Positions 38,301 to 48,994 of a stretch of DNA of 64,000 nt are shown here, piece by piece. Source of the stretch: Primula veris (lineage: Eukaryota > Streptophyta > Magnoliopsida > Ericales > Primulaceae); contig OY821741.1 of the NCBI GenBank assembly GCA_963682055.1, positions 17,103,211 through 17,167,210 of the forward strand, written 5' to 3'. Below the pieces are notes generated by a model that worked only from the letters and a program-made list of their open reading frames with translations, had not been told where the DNA came from and ran no database searches. Position 1 is the stretch's first letter, and each line of letters starts with the position of its first letter. A program made the position numbers and the translations under genes.

Positions 38301-39560
38301 AGTTCGTTTATTTGGTTATTCGTAAGGAAAAGTGATGAGAATAATGAGATTGTAGAATGCTCGCCAAGTAGTGCAAGGCTTCTCTCACACCTTGGAATTG
38401 ATTACGAGATGGTTGATTTCCTCGTAATGGACGTTATAACGGTCCCCTACTTTATCAGTTTAGTAGTTTCTGAAAAACTGATTATGCAGCATGCGATTGT
38501 GGTCACGGTTTTATCTCTATGGGGATTTAGACAAAGAGATATAGATGAAGGTCCCTGTGTGACTTCATGTCCTTGAATCAAGTAGTTCCTGACCACGGAA
38601 CACGATCTCAATTGACTGAGACGTTCACTTTATGGATTAATATAATCCGAGCGGATGTTGTATACCGCCTAAGTGAGTACTTGATCAGCTTGGGATACTT
38701 GAACAAGTATTATGCCCTTGCGTGTTTTATTACGCGATCCATTTTTTTGGATTTGCCTTCGAGATGAAGGATCTTGGGAAGACACGGTAGTGACTCGGCC
38801 CGATGATCGAGTCCCGTAAAGATTGAATCTAAGTCCATGATTCAAACTACACCCAGAAGGGGTTATGACGTTTTAGTCATTATGACGCTAAGTCGTCAAA
38901 TTCTCCCATGATCGTTCGATCACTAGACATTGATATAGACCCGGTCCGTCCCTAATGAGACGACAAAGAGATATTGAACCATGATGTTCATATCTAAGTA
39001 CAATAAGCTCATCATTGTACTTGGTCTAATGTGCTAGGACGAACATCTTGTATGTTGTGAATGGTATAGCTCGACACAACATTGCGCTAACACGCTGCCA
39101 TCGAAATGGCATAAAAGACATTTTCCCATTACCTTAAGGTAACTGTGGATGAGGTCTTGTCTTATCCCATTTTGCATCATCGAGTGTACCTACCCCCTTC
39201 AGTACTCGAATTAACGCAACCCTTTTTCGGTTATACCGATGCTGGTTACTTATCAGACCCGCATAAGGGATATTCCTAACATGGTATGTCTTTGCCATTA
39301 GGAATAAGGCGATATCTTGGAGGTCTTAGAATGACTCCAAACGAATCACTCTGATCTACTCGTGCTCTATGAGACGACTAGAGAGTGTATATGGCTTCGA
39401 GCTCGTATTAGCCATATTCGAATTACATATGCTATGTCTCACGATCCAGATAAAACACTTGTCATAGAAGACAACTTGTTGTTATCAATCAAGAGAGACA
39501 TGACTACATTATGCTATTTAGCATTTATCGTCGAAATAAATCTTCACATATGAAGTTTAA
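35305..39560 (+). pseudogene. Decayed gag-pol of copia copy 3
   Basis: By alignment with copy 2: gag remnant from about 35315 (TTGGATGCCATCTATGATG); T-rich spacer ending ATTTTAGG near 36302; protease/integrase remnant about 36300-37680; RT/RNase H remnant about 38030-39560. Nearly every codon block carries an indel. Resemblance to copy 2 is roughly three quarters by eye, much lower than that between copies 1 and 2. Confidence 0.9.
36671..36757 (+). other. Two further stem-loops with loop CCTGTCGT (copy 3)
   Basis: An 11-bp perfect stem, TTATCATTTCG with its exact complement, encloses CCTGTCGT at 36681-36688. A second stem, ATCATTCG/CGATTGAT with one mismatch, encloses CCTGTCGT at 36742-36749. 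At the second site copies 1 and 2 have the same stem bases but GCGGGCGC in the middle, so only the central 8 bases differ. Confidence 0.8.
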
Positions 39561-39934
39561 GAGCATCATGTCGAATGCTCATTTTATTCCACGTTATATT
39601 TTCTTGCATCCAGTCGTGTGCAAGTAAATGAAGCATCCAGTCGAATGCTCGTACTCTTTCTTGAAATATGAAATCCTTGCACCCAGTCGTGTGCAAGTGA
39701 GGGGGAGCATCCGGGTGAATGCTTATTATACTAATTAATACTTAGTTGAAATTCTCGCACCCTGTTGTGTGCAAGTGAGGGGAGCATCCAGTCGCATGCT
39801 CGTGTACTCTTTTTGTCCTTAGACCAAGGTTTTTTCCCACTGGGTTTTCCTTGGCAAGGTTTTTAGCGAGACACGTTCCCATCTTATCTCACTTAAGATT
39901 GCCGAAATTAGGGGGAGTATCCTGTTGTATACTT
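39561..39934 (+). other. Cluster of eight stem-loops with related loops before the 3' LTR (copy 3)
   Basis: Stem and loop pairs: GAGCAT, CATGTCGA (39561); CTTGCAT with one G-U pair, CCAGTCGT (39603); AGCAT, CCAGTCGA (39632); CTTGCAC, CCAGTCGT (39676); AGCAT, CCGGGTGA (39706); GCAC, CCTGTTGT (39757); GAGCAT, CCAGTCGC (39782); AGTAT, CCTGTTGT (39916). Two stem types alternate, one TTGCAC-like and one GAGCAT-like, sometimes followed by AGGGGGAG. Confidence 0.82.
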
Positions 39935-40298
39935 CTTACCACTGTGTACTCTTTTGTCATTCGACTAGAGATTTTTTCCCACTGGGTTTACTCTAGCAAG
40001 GTTTTGATGAGGCACCTGCTTTGTGGTTGATCCCTACTACTACCATTGTTGCACTTTTTTTCCTTCGATCAAAGATTTTCCCATTGGGTTTGCTCTGGCA
40101 AGTGTTTGATGAGGCACACTGTTTTTTGGTTAGTTACTTACATGATATTTTGGCCTATATCATTCGGCTACACAGTTTCTTCTAGGTACCGGTTTTGTCC
40201 CACACTGGGTTTTCCGTCCCTAAGGTTTTTATGTGTTTAGCACTGCGAATGAACTCGACTCAGATCGACTGCATGAAGACGAAGAATTCAAGACGTCC

Positions 40299-40308
40299 AA
40301 AGGGGGAG
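40299..40308 (+). promoter_or_regulatory. Polypurine tract of copia copy 3
   Basis: AAAGGGGGAG directly precedes the 3' LTR start TGTTGTAGG. Confidence 0.88.
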
Positions 40309-40508
40309 TGTTGTAGGATATTATTGGACTCTTGGGCTTATACTTTATGGGCCCAAGTGGGCTTGTAACCCTACCCCTCTATCTATATAAAGAGGGTTAG
40401 GGGTGTTGTATTTCACATTCATTCATATACATTCTGATTAATAGACCCTGTTGTTGTCTCTTTCTATATCTATATACATATATATGTGAGCTAATATGTC
40501 ACACAACA
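40309..40508 (+). repeat. 3' LTR of copia copy 3
   Basis: Matches 33459-33673 with about six substitutions and two small indels. Ends TGTTG...ACAACA and is followed by the GATAC duplication. Confidence 0.95.
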
Positions 40509-41125
40509 GATACCATTTTAATAAAATTATTAGATTTTAGTATTAACTTGTATTATTTATTAAAATAAGCTATATTTTTGAAACATTTTAATTTGGTTTT
40601 AGTACCACCTACCTAAATATAAAAGGGACCAAATTCATCATTAACCCATAATACTTTCTCTCTCTAAAATAATACAAAAAACCACCACAGCTCTGATGAC
40701 GGAGCTCCGTCGCTGCCACAACTCTGATGATGGAGCTCCTCCGCTCCGAGCCCTTTGATGTTGGAAACCCGCCAGATCTCATTCGGTGCTATCATCTCCA
40801 CTCCCCTCTCTCTCTATATATACATATGTGTATATATATCTATTTTTTTATTTTTTTTATTTTAAGTATTAAGTTATTTTTCTACTTCTCAGTATCATAA
40901 ATTAAGCAATCAGGTCCACAAACGTAAAACCATTGCCATTAAATAAAAAATTCACCCGTACAAATTGTACAACACAAGTGTTATAGAAGTTATATACGTG
41001 TCTGTATATATATGTATATATCGTCGGAGAACAACGGAGATATGAGTAACCAGTGACTGCGTTGGTCGATCTCCGATGACCATCTTCGTCGGCGAACGGG
41101 AGCTTCGTCTGGAGAAGGGGCTAAT
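40509..41125 (+). repeat. Left arm of the fold-back element
   Basis: Inverted copy of 48995-49645. It includes a GC-rich section with GATGACGGAGCTCCGTCGC and GATGATGGAGCTCCTCCGC, which looks gene-like but has no sustained frame. Confidence 0.88.
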
Positions 41126-41272
41126 ACAAAAAAAATGAAAATCTAATAGATTTTTTTTTTATAATCTAATACAATTTTGTGCGAAATCAAACTTAAAATC
41201 AAATTCCTTTAATATACAAAAAAGTGTTTTTTTTAAAAAAATTATGACATTTTAATGCTAAAATGACATTCT
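41126..41272. other. Left part of the fold-back centre
   Basis: AT-rich sequence not paired with the other arm. The copia target sequence ATTCT is at 41268-41272. Confidence 0.7.
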
Positions 41273-41417
41273 TGTTGTAAAATTATCTATATAAAGAGGA
41301 CTAGGGGTCTTGTATTTTATCATTTATTCACATATTCATTCATAATAAATATCATACTGTTCTCCCCTCTCTCTACTTCTGTTTCCCTAAATACCTAGCT
41401 AATAGTTATATTACAAC
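41273..41417 (+). repeat. 5' LTR of copia copy 2, internally deleted
   Basis: Starts TGTTGTAAAATT and continues from TATCTATATAAAGAGG onward like the 3' LTR. About 60 bp present in the 3' LTR (the part with ATGGGCCCAAGTGGGC) are missing. The end reads TTACAAC instead of TTACAACA. Confidence 0.9.
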
Positions 41418-43322
41418 CCGTTATCAGCACTGCTCCCGGAGATTGGAGTACGAATTCTGGGTTCAATAAACCTTGAGGTTTATCCGGATTTTATTAGGTT
41501 TTTGCTATATCGACCTTCACCAACATACCGTGCGAAAGGTACCGATTTTTTTAAAAAAACTCAATTTATACCGTAACAATAGTGTAACCACACGTTATAT
41601 ATTGCATGTAGTCACCGTTGTAAATTGCATGTTATGTAATCACCTAACTGATGTTGCTGGTACTACTTGTTAATAATCCATTCATACGTGTAAATCCTTT
41701 TAATTGCATGAATATGTTACCATGTATGAATATGTTACTGGTACTACTTGTTATTTTAATTGCATGAATATGTTACCATGTATGAATATGTTACTGGTAC
41801 TACTTGTTATGTTATCATGTATTTAATGCTAACTGTATACACATATGTTACCATGTATGTATGTTTACTCTATTGGTTTTGATAACAAAATATTGCAGTT
41901 AACCTTGACAATACACACGTTTGTTACCATGTATATATGAACAAATAGTTTATTTTTGTCCAATAGTATATGTCTTGGTATGGTATGTATATTAACTTAT
42001 TACATGTATAACCGAGTTGAATCTCTAATAACAAGATAAAATTGTATTTTTTTACAAACAAAATCAGTAAAATATATATAACCGATTTGTAAATCGAAAA
42101 TCTTGTAATTGTAAAACATGTATTTATCCGTCAGATTAAATCTGCAACAAACTGAAACGTATGTACTGATTTGTAATTCTCTGAAAGCTGTAAACTATTC
42201 TGTAAATTACTCAAGGACTAAACTGAAACTTGTCTGAAATTCTGGACTGTATATGTAATAATGCTGTAAATAGATATATAGTTTACTGTAATTACACGCA
42301 TGGTCCTGTAGTATAATAGTTATACGAAAACAGTACATATGGTTGATAAAGATACAATATTTGGTAAATATACACACATGCATATAAAATTTTTTTTATT
42401 AAAAGGCAAGCGAATAAAAATTGCATGTTAATTGAATAAATTGATATGTTTCCATGTAAATTTAACTCATTTGCATGTTAAAATATTTTTTTTTTACCAT
42501 ATATAGAATTGATTGGTAAATTAAAAATATATTGTTTGCTTGCATGTTAAAACTACCATGTATAGAATTATTAATATGGCGATAAACATAGATAATTGAT
42601 TGATATCTTGTTAGCATAATCATATCTTTTTGATATTATCATATATATAAATATCACATATGCCAGTAAATTATTGGATTAGATCTAATTGATAATCTTA
42701 AATTGATTTGATTTGATATGCTAGAATCTTTATGGATTGATTGATAATCTTAAATTGATTTGTTTATAACACCAAATCTACTGCATGATTAGATAGATCC
42801 TAAAATATATTTACTGCATGTTTATATATATGTGGTTAATCTAGATAGATATTGTCTATATTGTTAATATCATTGCCATATATAAAAAGCAAAAATCGTA
42901 TATATTTACATTTAAGTTGGAAAAATTATGAATCTTCCCCAAATAGGCTCACCTATTTGGATACGATGTCTAGGAAAGATAAAGGCAGAAGTCGTTCTCC
43001 TAATGAGGTCGGTTTTTAAGAGGCATTCGTGCCCACCCCCTCACCGTCTTTCCTGGTCGTGTTCAAATAGAGCTACCGAAAGGGGTTGAGTAAATAATAA
43101 TTTCCCCGAATGTGTCTATATAGATATGTATTCGCTGAATTGGTGTCTCAGGATCGACCTGTCGTTCGATCAAAGAGAACCTCTTCATTTAAAAGCAAAA
43201 CTTGTTTTCGAACCTGTCATTTCGAAATAAATTTGTGCTTATACAAACCATAAACATATAAACCCGTTGTTTTATATGATGACTAATCCAGTCTTTCTTT
43301 TCTTTTCTCCTGTTGTGGAAAA
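41418..43322 (+). other. Leader of copia copy 2
   Basis: AT-rich, no gene. It has a perfect tandem duplication of about 54 bp at 41699-41810 (unit contains GAATATGTTACCATGTATG and GGTACTACTTG). From 42918 it shares GGCTCACCTATTTGGATACG with copy 3, then the three stem-loops at 43152-43278. Confidence 0.75.
43152..43278 (+). other. Three stem-loops before gag (copy 2)
   Basis: Stem GATCGA/TCGATC, loop CCTGTCGT (43158-43165); stem TTTCGAA/TTCGAAA, loop CCTGTCAT (43213-43220); stem CATATAAA/TTTATATG, loop CCCGTTGT (43263-43270). All stems are perfect. They end about 45 bp before the gag start at 43324. Confidence 0.82.
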
Positions 43323-43323
43323 A

Positions 43324-44325
43324 TGTCAATCAAGCTTGACTTTCCAATTTTGGATGCTGCCGGCAAGAACTACTTGGATTGGAGTCAGGATATCCAAAAT
43401 ATTTAGATGCCCAAGGCTTATTGGATGTCATATATGATGAGGAGGACCGTGAAATGGAAGTAACGCGCGAAATGAGTGCTCGGGCGATGATTCTGTTTCG
43501 CCGCCACTTATCAAACGCCATGAAATCTGAGTTCATAGCGACCACCTCACCAAAGACCTTGTGGGACTCTCTGAAAGAGCGCTTCGACCACCAAAAGACC
43601 ATTTGGCTTCCTGAAGCCCGCCATGATTGGCTGAATCTGCGGTTTCAGGACTTCGAAAGCGTTGAAAAATATAACGCTGAAGTATGCAGAATTCGTGCTA
43701 CCCTCCAATACTGTGGTGAAACACTCACCGACAGTGACTTATTGGAGAAAACGTACACCACATTTCCTAGTTCTGACATCTTGCTCCAAAAGCAATATCG
43801 TCAGTCTAAATTCACCAAATTTCCCGAGCTCATCACCCAGTTGTTATTGGACGAGAAGAATAGTCTCATTTTAATGATGAACAGTAATTCTCGTCCTGCT
43901 GGATCAAAGGCAATTCCAATGCCTGATGCTAATGCTGTTCGTGGACCTCGTCCACGATATGGGAAACGAGAAAATGGCCAATCGTCCCGTCAGCCAAGGA
44001 ACATGGGTGAGCGTAATGCTCGTCCAGCCAAGTGAGGTTTGGACAATCGTCCGAACCGAGGACCTGTGGCTCCTCCTAGGCAGTCTCGTGGTGGTAGGAA
44101 CAACCGGGCCAGTCGTCCCAAAGCAAGAGAACCGGCTGATATGCCAACTCTGTGCAATAAATGTGGTGGAAATGGTCATATGCAAAGGACTTGTAGGGCA
44201 ACTCCCCAAAAAGTCGAAAACTACCACAAGGGTAGAAGGGTCGAAACCAACATGATTGAAGCTAGTGCAAAAGAAACTTTGAGACCCCTGACTTTGAGGC
44301 TCACATGGAAGAATAAAAAATTTTC
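43324..44325 (+). pseudogene. Copia gag with zinc knuckle (copy 2), frameshift and nonsense codon
   Basis: ATG 43324 begins MSIKLDFPILDAAGKNYLDW, then a one-base shift near 43400 brings in TAG. The shifted frame runs through LDAQGLLDVIYDEED to TGA 44033-44035 and, in the same frame, on to a basic region and the CCHC knuckle CNKCGGNGHMQRTC (about 44153-44194). The TGA is likely a former CGA. Gag would form the particle shell and bind the RNA. Confidence 0.9.
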
Positions 44326-44542
44326 TTCGTTTCTTTTAATAATTGAGCTGTTTTGCTCCTGGATTATGTTATTTCAATTCCATTTCGGATTATGTTTTTT
44401 CCTTTGGATATTGTTCATTTCTTTTGGATTATGGTTTGTTTTATGGATAATGTTTTGAACATTTCTCGTATAATTTAAATTTATTTCATTGAGCAATTCC
44501 TTTTATTCGAGTGACCGACTTTAAATTATTTTACTTTTAGGC
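44326..44542 (+). other. T-rich gag-pol spacer ending in a splice-acceptor-like site
   Basis: About 215 bp with repeated TTTGGATTATGTTTT-like words and stops in the gag frame, ending TTATTTTACTTTTAG|GCATG at the protease start. Copy 3 has an equivalent spacer (about 36085-36302) with the same words and the same TTTTAGG end. Copy 1 joins its leader to the same GCATG point. It resembles the 3' end of an intron, but splicing is inference. Confidence 0.6.
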
Positions 44543-47500
44543 ATGTATTGTGGGGCAGTTGATTGTCTGGTTGATAGTGGCACTACACACACTATCTTAA
44601 AAGATAAATCGTTTTTTATCAACTTTACGCCTAAAGTAACCTCAGTGACAACAATTTCGGGCCCGTCGACCCTTGTTGAAGGCTTTGGTAAAGCTAAATT
44701 TATGTTGTCAAATGGTACTCCTGTTGAAGTATCTGAGGCCTTATATTCTCCGAGGTCTAGTCGTACCTTGTTGAGCTTTAAGGATATCCGAGAAAATAAG
44801 TTTCATCTTGAAACTGCTCGTGAAAATGGTATTGAATACCTTCACATTACCTCCACTCAATACGACCAAAAGCGTATTCTGGAGAAGTTGAGATGTCTTT
44901 GAAGTGGTTTGTATGTTACTACAATCCAAAACTTTGAAAGCAATCTAATCATTCGGCGGGCGCCGATTGATAAGAGCACTTTTATGCTATGGCATGACCG
45001 GCTGGGACACCCGGGTCAAAATACGATGCTTCGAACGATGAACGCATCTCATGAGCATCCTCTTGGAGGAACTAATTTCGTGATTAATCCGAAAAGCCTA
45101 TGCCAAGCATGCTCGATTGGAAAGACTAATCTCAAACCAATTCGTGTGAAACCTACGAAATTGGTTTCCCAATTCCTTGAAAGAATTCAAGGAGATATTT
45201 GTGAACTTATCCAACCAACATGCGGACCATTTAAATATTTCATGATTTTGGTTGATGCATCGACAAGATGGTCACACGTAGCTTTGTTGTCCACAAGAAA
45301 CGCAGCATTTCCAAAACTCCTAGCCCAGATCATTAAATTGAGGGCTCATCCTCCGGATTATCCGATAAAGTCTATTAGACTTGATAATGCCGCGGAGTTT
45401 ACATCGAAAACTTTCGATGACTATTGCATGACTTTGGGAATTAATCTTGAACACCCAGTTGCGTATGTTCATACCCAAAACGGCTTTACAGAAGCTTTCA
45501 TTAAGCGATTACAAATGATTGCTAGGACTTTGGTTATGCGCACCAAACTTCCTATTTCTGCGTGGGGCTATGACATTTTGCATGCTTCTGTGTTGGTCCG
45601 TCTGAGGCCCATGACCACCCAACCACTATCTGCGTACCAGTTGGCAACTGGATATGAGCCCGATGTCTCACATTTACGCGTGTTTGGGTGCTTAGTCAAT
45701 GTTCCAATTGAGCCGCCTAAGCGTTCTAAATTTAGACCTCAGAAACGACGGGGCATATATGTCGGTTATGAATCCCCGTCCATAATACGCTATTTAGAGC
45801 CCTTGACAGGCGATCTCTTTACCGTTAGACATGCGGATTGTGACTTTGATGAGACACTCTTCCCGTCGTTAGGGGGAGAAATGCACGTTAACGTTGATAA
45901 GGAACGACGTGAATTAACGTGACATGTACCCACTATGTCTCATCAAGATCCCCTAACTGCACATAGTGATAAGGAAGTGCAGAGAATCCTAGGTCTGCAA
46001 AATGTTACAAATCAAATGCCAGACGCATTTAATGACCTAGCGAATGTCACGAGATCACATATACCTGCTGCAAATGTGCCTGCAAGGATAGACGTCCCAG
46101 TGAGACGCCGTGTTCCGGTTGAACACGTTGCTCTGTTGTACCCACCGAGCAAAGGACGCTGCCGTCGGCCGTTCAGTCCGCCGCCCTTCCGGAAAAAAGA
46201 GGAAGGCCATCCGGTTCCAAGGATGTTCTGCCTCAAAAGAGGAGAAATCCTGTCGCATCTATTTTGCCATACGAGATCATTAAGGATCACAGTGATGTAT
46301 TAGAGAAGCGTGTTCCAGATGAAACACCAGTTCCTAATCATCACGATAACCTCGAAATATCTGTCGATCATACTAGTTTAGATGATATTTTGAAGCGAAA
46401 TGAGACTGTCATCGATGATGTGTTCATATACGCAGTGGCCACTGACATTATGAACAATGATGACATGGAACCTCGTACCGTTGCTGAGTGTCAGCGAAGA
46501 ACGGACTGGCCTCAATGGAAACAAGCAATCCAGGCTGAATTGGATTCCTTAACGAAACGAAGGGTGTTTGGACCTGTCGCTCCAACACCGCCCAATGTTA
46601 GACCAGTTGGTCATAAATGGGTTTTCGTAAGGAAGCGTGATGAGAATAATGAGATTGTTAGATACAAAGCTTGCCTTGTGGCGCAAGGTTACTCTCAACG
46701 CCCTGGAATTGATTATGATGAGACGTATTCTCCCATAATGGACGTTATAACGTTCCGCTACTTAATCAGTTTAGTAGTTTCTAAAAAACTGAATATGCAG
46801 CTCATGGATGTGGTCACAGTGTATCTCTACGGGATCTGGACACAGAGATTTACATGAGAGTCCCTGATGGACTTAAGTTGCCTGAATCAAGTTGTTCCCA
46901 GCCACGGAACACATTCTCGATTAGACTGAGACGATCACTATATGGATTGAAACAATCCGGACGGATGTGGTATAACCGTCTAAGTGAATACTTGATCGGC
47001 TTGGGATATGTTAATAATGAACTATGCTCATGCGTGTTCATAAAGAAATCCACTTCAGGATGTGCGATTATTGCTGTCTATGTAGATGATATGAATCTCA
47101 TAGGAACCTCGAAAGAGTTGTTCGAAACTGCTAAAATCCTGAAGAAGGAATTCGAGATGAAAGATCTTGGGAAGACACGGTATTGCCTCGGCCTGCAGAT
47201 CGAGCACCGTAAAGATGGAGTTTTAGTCCATCAAGAAAGTTACACCCAAAAGGTGTTGAGGCGCTTTAGTCATAGTGACGCTAAGACGTCCTCTACTCCC
47301 ATGGTCGTCCGCTCTCTAGACATTAATAAGGACCCCTTCCGTCCAAAGGAGGACGATGAAGAGATATTGAGCCCTGAGTGTTCATATCTGGGTGCAATAG
47401 GCGCACTATTGTACTTGTCCCAATGCACTAGACCGGACATCTCGTTTGTTGTGAATTGTCTAGCTCGATATAGCACCGCGCCAACATGCCGCCACTGGAC

Positions 47501-48108
47501 TGGCATAAAAGACATTTTCCGTTACCTTAGAGGTACTACGGACATGGGCTTATTCTATCCCTTTGCGTCGAGTGGATCTAGCTCCATTGATCCTCGAAAT
47601 AACGCAACCCTTACCGGCTATGCCGATGCTTGTTTCTTATCAGACCCGCACAAGGGACGTTCCCAATCTGGTTATGTCTTTACCATTGGGAACACGGCGA
47701 TATCCTGGAGGTCTCGTAAATAGACTCTAGTGGCCACTTCGACTAACCACTCTGAGCTACTCGCGCTCTATGAGGCGACTAGAAAGTGTCTGGCTTCGAG
47801 TAGTTATTGGCCATATTCGAAGTACCTGTGATCTAGCTTACAATCATGATGAACCAGTTGTTATTTATGAGGACAACACCGCTGTGATTGATCAAGCGAA
47901 ACATGGTTATATCAAAGGTGATGCCACTAAGCATATCTCGCCAAAGTTGTTCTTTACACATGAACAACAAACGCTTCAAAAGATTGAAGTGAAGCATATT
48001 GGTTCAGAGAATAACCACGCTGACTTGTTCACCAAGTCACTGCCAAAGCATTCTTTTCAGAAGCACATACGGGTGATTGGCCTACGTAAGCTATCTGAGC
48101 TACCTTAG
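44543..48108 (+). pseudogene. Copia pol (protease-integrase-RT-RNase H), copy 2, multiple lesions
   Basis: Protease motif DSGTT near 44574; GAG-pre-integrase LWHDRLGHPGQ near 44990; integrase with GDIC and LDNAAEF; RT with HKWVFVRKRD, RSLYGLKQSG and YVDDM (about 47079-47093); RNase H with TGYADACFLSDPHKGRSQSG and YEDNTAVI. Lesions: TGA 44900-44902, TGA 45920-45922 (copy 1 has TGG), frame shift between about 46130 and 46264, one-base loss near 46838, TAG 47721-47723, and two bases lost near 47790 compared with copy 3. Not functional. Confidence 0.92.
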
Positions 48109-48589
48109 AGCGACATTTTATGTCGGAGTCGAAATCCTCGCACCCTGTCGTGTACAAGTGAGGGGGAGCATCCTGTTGTATGCATATGTACTCTTTTTGT
48201 CCTTAGTACAAGGTTTTTCCCACTGGGTTTTCCTTGACAAGGTTTTTAGCGAGACACGTTCCCTGTTATACCTCACTAAGGATTGCCGAAATTAGGGGGA
48301 GTATCCTGTCATATACTTCTTACCACTGTGTACTCTTTTGTCCTTCGACCAGAGTTTTTTCCCACTGGGTTTACTCTGGCAAGGTTTTGATGAGGCACAC
48401 TGTTTTGTGGTTAGTTACTTACATAGTATTTTGGCATATATCATTCGGCTACACATTTTCTCTTAGGTACCGGGTTTGTCCCACACCGGGTTTTCCGGCC
48501 CTAAGGTCTTTATGTGTTTAGCACTGCGAATGAACTCGACTCAGATCGACTGCATGAAGATGAAGAATTCAAGACGTCCAAAGGGGGAG
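48109..48589 (+). other. 3' noncoding region of copia copy 2 with repeated modules
   Basis: Stem-loops: GCAT/ATGC with loop CCTGTTGT (48168-48183) and AGTAT/ATACT with loop CCTGTCAT (48300-48317), plus a worn one at 48140-48155 (loop CCTGTCGT). The module TTTTTCCCACTGGGTTT appears at about 48214 and 48356, each followed by GGCAAGGTTTT or GACAAGGTTTT; this module is common before the 3' LTR of plant copia elements. AGGGGGAG occurs three times, the last (48581-48589) serving as purine tract. Confidence 0.8.
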
Positions 48590-48793
48590 TGTTGTAAGAT
48601 TATTGGACTCTTGGACTTTTACTTTATGGGCCCAAGTGGGCTTTTAACCCTAACCCTCTATCTATATAAAGAGGGCTAGGGGTCTTGTATTTTATCATTC
48701 ATTCACATATTCATTCATAATAAATACCATACTGTTCTCCCATCTCTCTACTTCTGTCTCCCTAAATACCTAGCTAATAGTTGTATTACAACA
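48590..48793 (+). repeat. 3' LTR of copia copy 2
   Basis: Starts TGTTGTAAGATTATTGG, ends GTATTACAACA, TATATAAA box at 48663-48670. Full length about 204 bp. Confidence 0.94.
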
Positions 48794-48994
48794 ATTCTAA
48801 TATACATGTTATTTGACATTTTTATAGACAGTGTAATAGACTATTATTGGATAATCTATTACATTAAACAATTTCAGGGACTGTTTTGAAAGTTCCTCAT
48901 GGACTGTTTTAAAATTTTAAGTTTACTCAAATCACGATTTCAGTCCTTGTGTAAATAAAGCAGCAACAACTAGGTTTGGTGGGCCACATCAGCT

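Larger units (their letters stand above)
33459..40508 (+). mobile_element. Copia retrotransposon copy 3, complete ends, ruined interior
   Basis: LTRs at 33459-33673 and 40309-40508 start TGTTGTAGGATATT and end GTCACACAACA. The duplication GATAC is present at 33454-33458 and 40509-40513. The internal primer-like CGTTATCAGCACTTTGC and the purine tract AAAGGGGGAG lie where expected. The interior aligns throughout to copy 2 (41273-48793) but is riddled with small insertions, deletions and substitutions, so no open frame longer than about 80 codons remains. LTR-LTR differences are about six substitutions and two indels. Confidence 0.95.
41273..48793 (+). mobile_element. Copia retrotransposon copy 2, complete, with disabled frames
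   Basis: Flanked by the perfect duplication ATTCT (41268-41272 and 48794-48798). 5' LTR 41273-41417, 3' LTR 48590-48793, primer-like CGTTATCAGCACTGCTCC, long leader, gag, T-rich spacer, pro-int-RT-RNase H, stem-loop and TTTTTCCCACTGGG modules, purine tract AAAGGGGGAG, then 3' LTR. At least eight lesions disable gag-pol. The LTRs differ at about six of 135 alignable bases. Confidence 0.95.

Noticed and set aside
40690..40800. GC-rich CGGAGCTCC section as a coding exon
   Set aside because: The inverted copy at 49340-49450 carries different stops and indels and no frame is shared, so it is element sequence.
46569..46585. Stem-loop TTGGA, loop CCTGTCGC, in copia pol as a further member of the hairpin set
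   Set aside because: It lies in conserved coding sequence (Gly-Pro-Val-Ala-Pro) and may match by codon constraint, so I did not count it as firm evidence.
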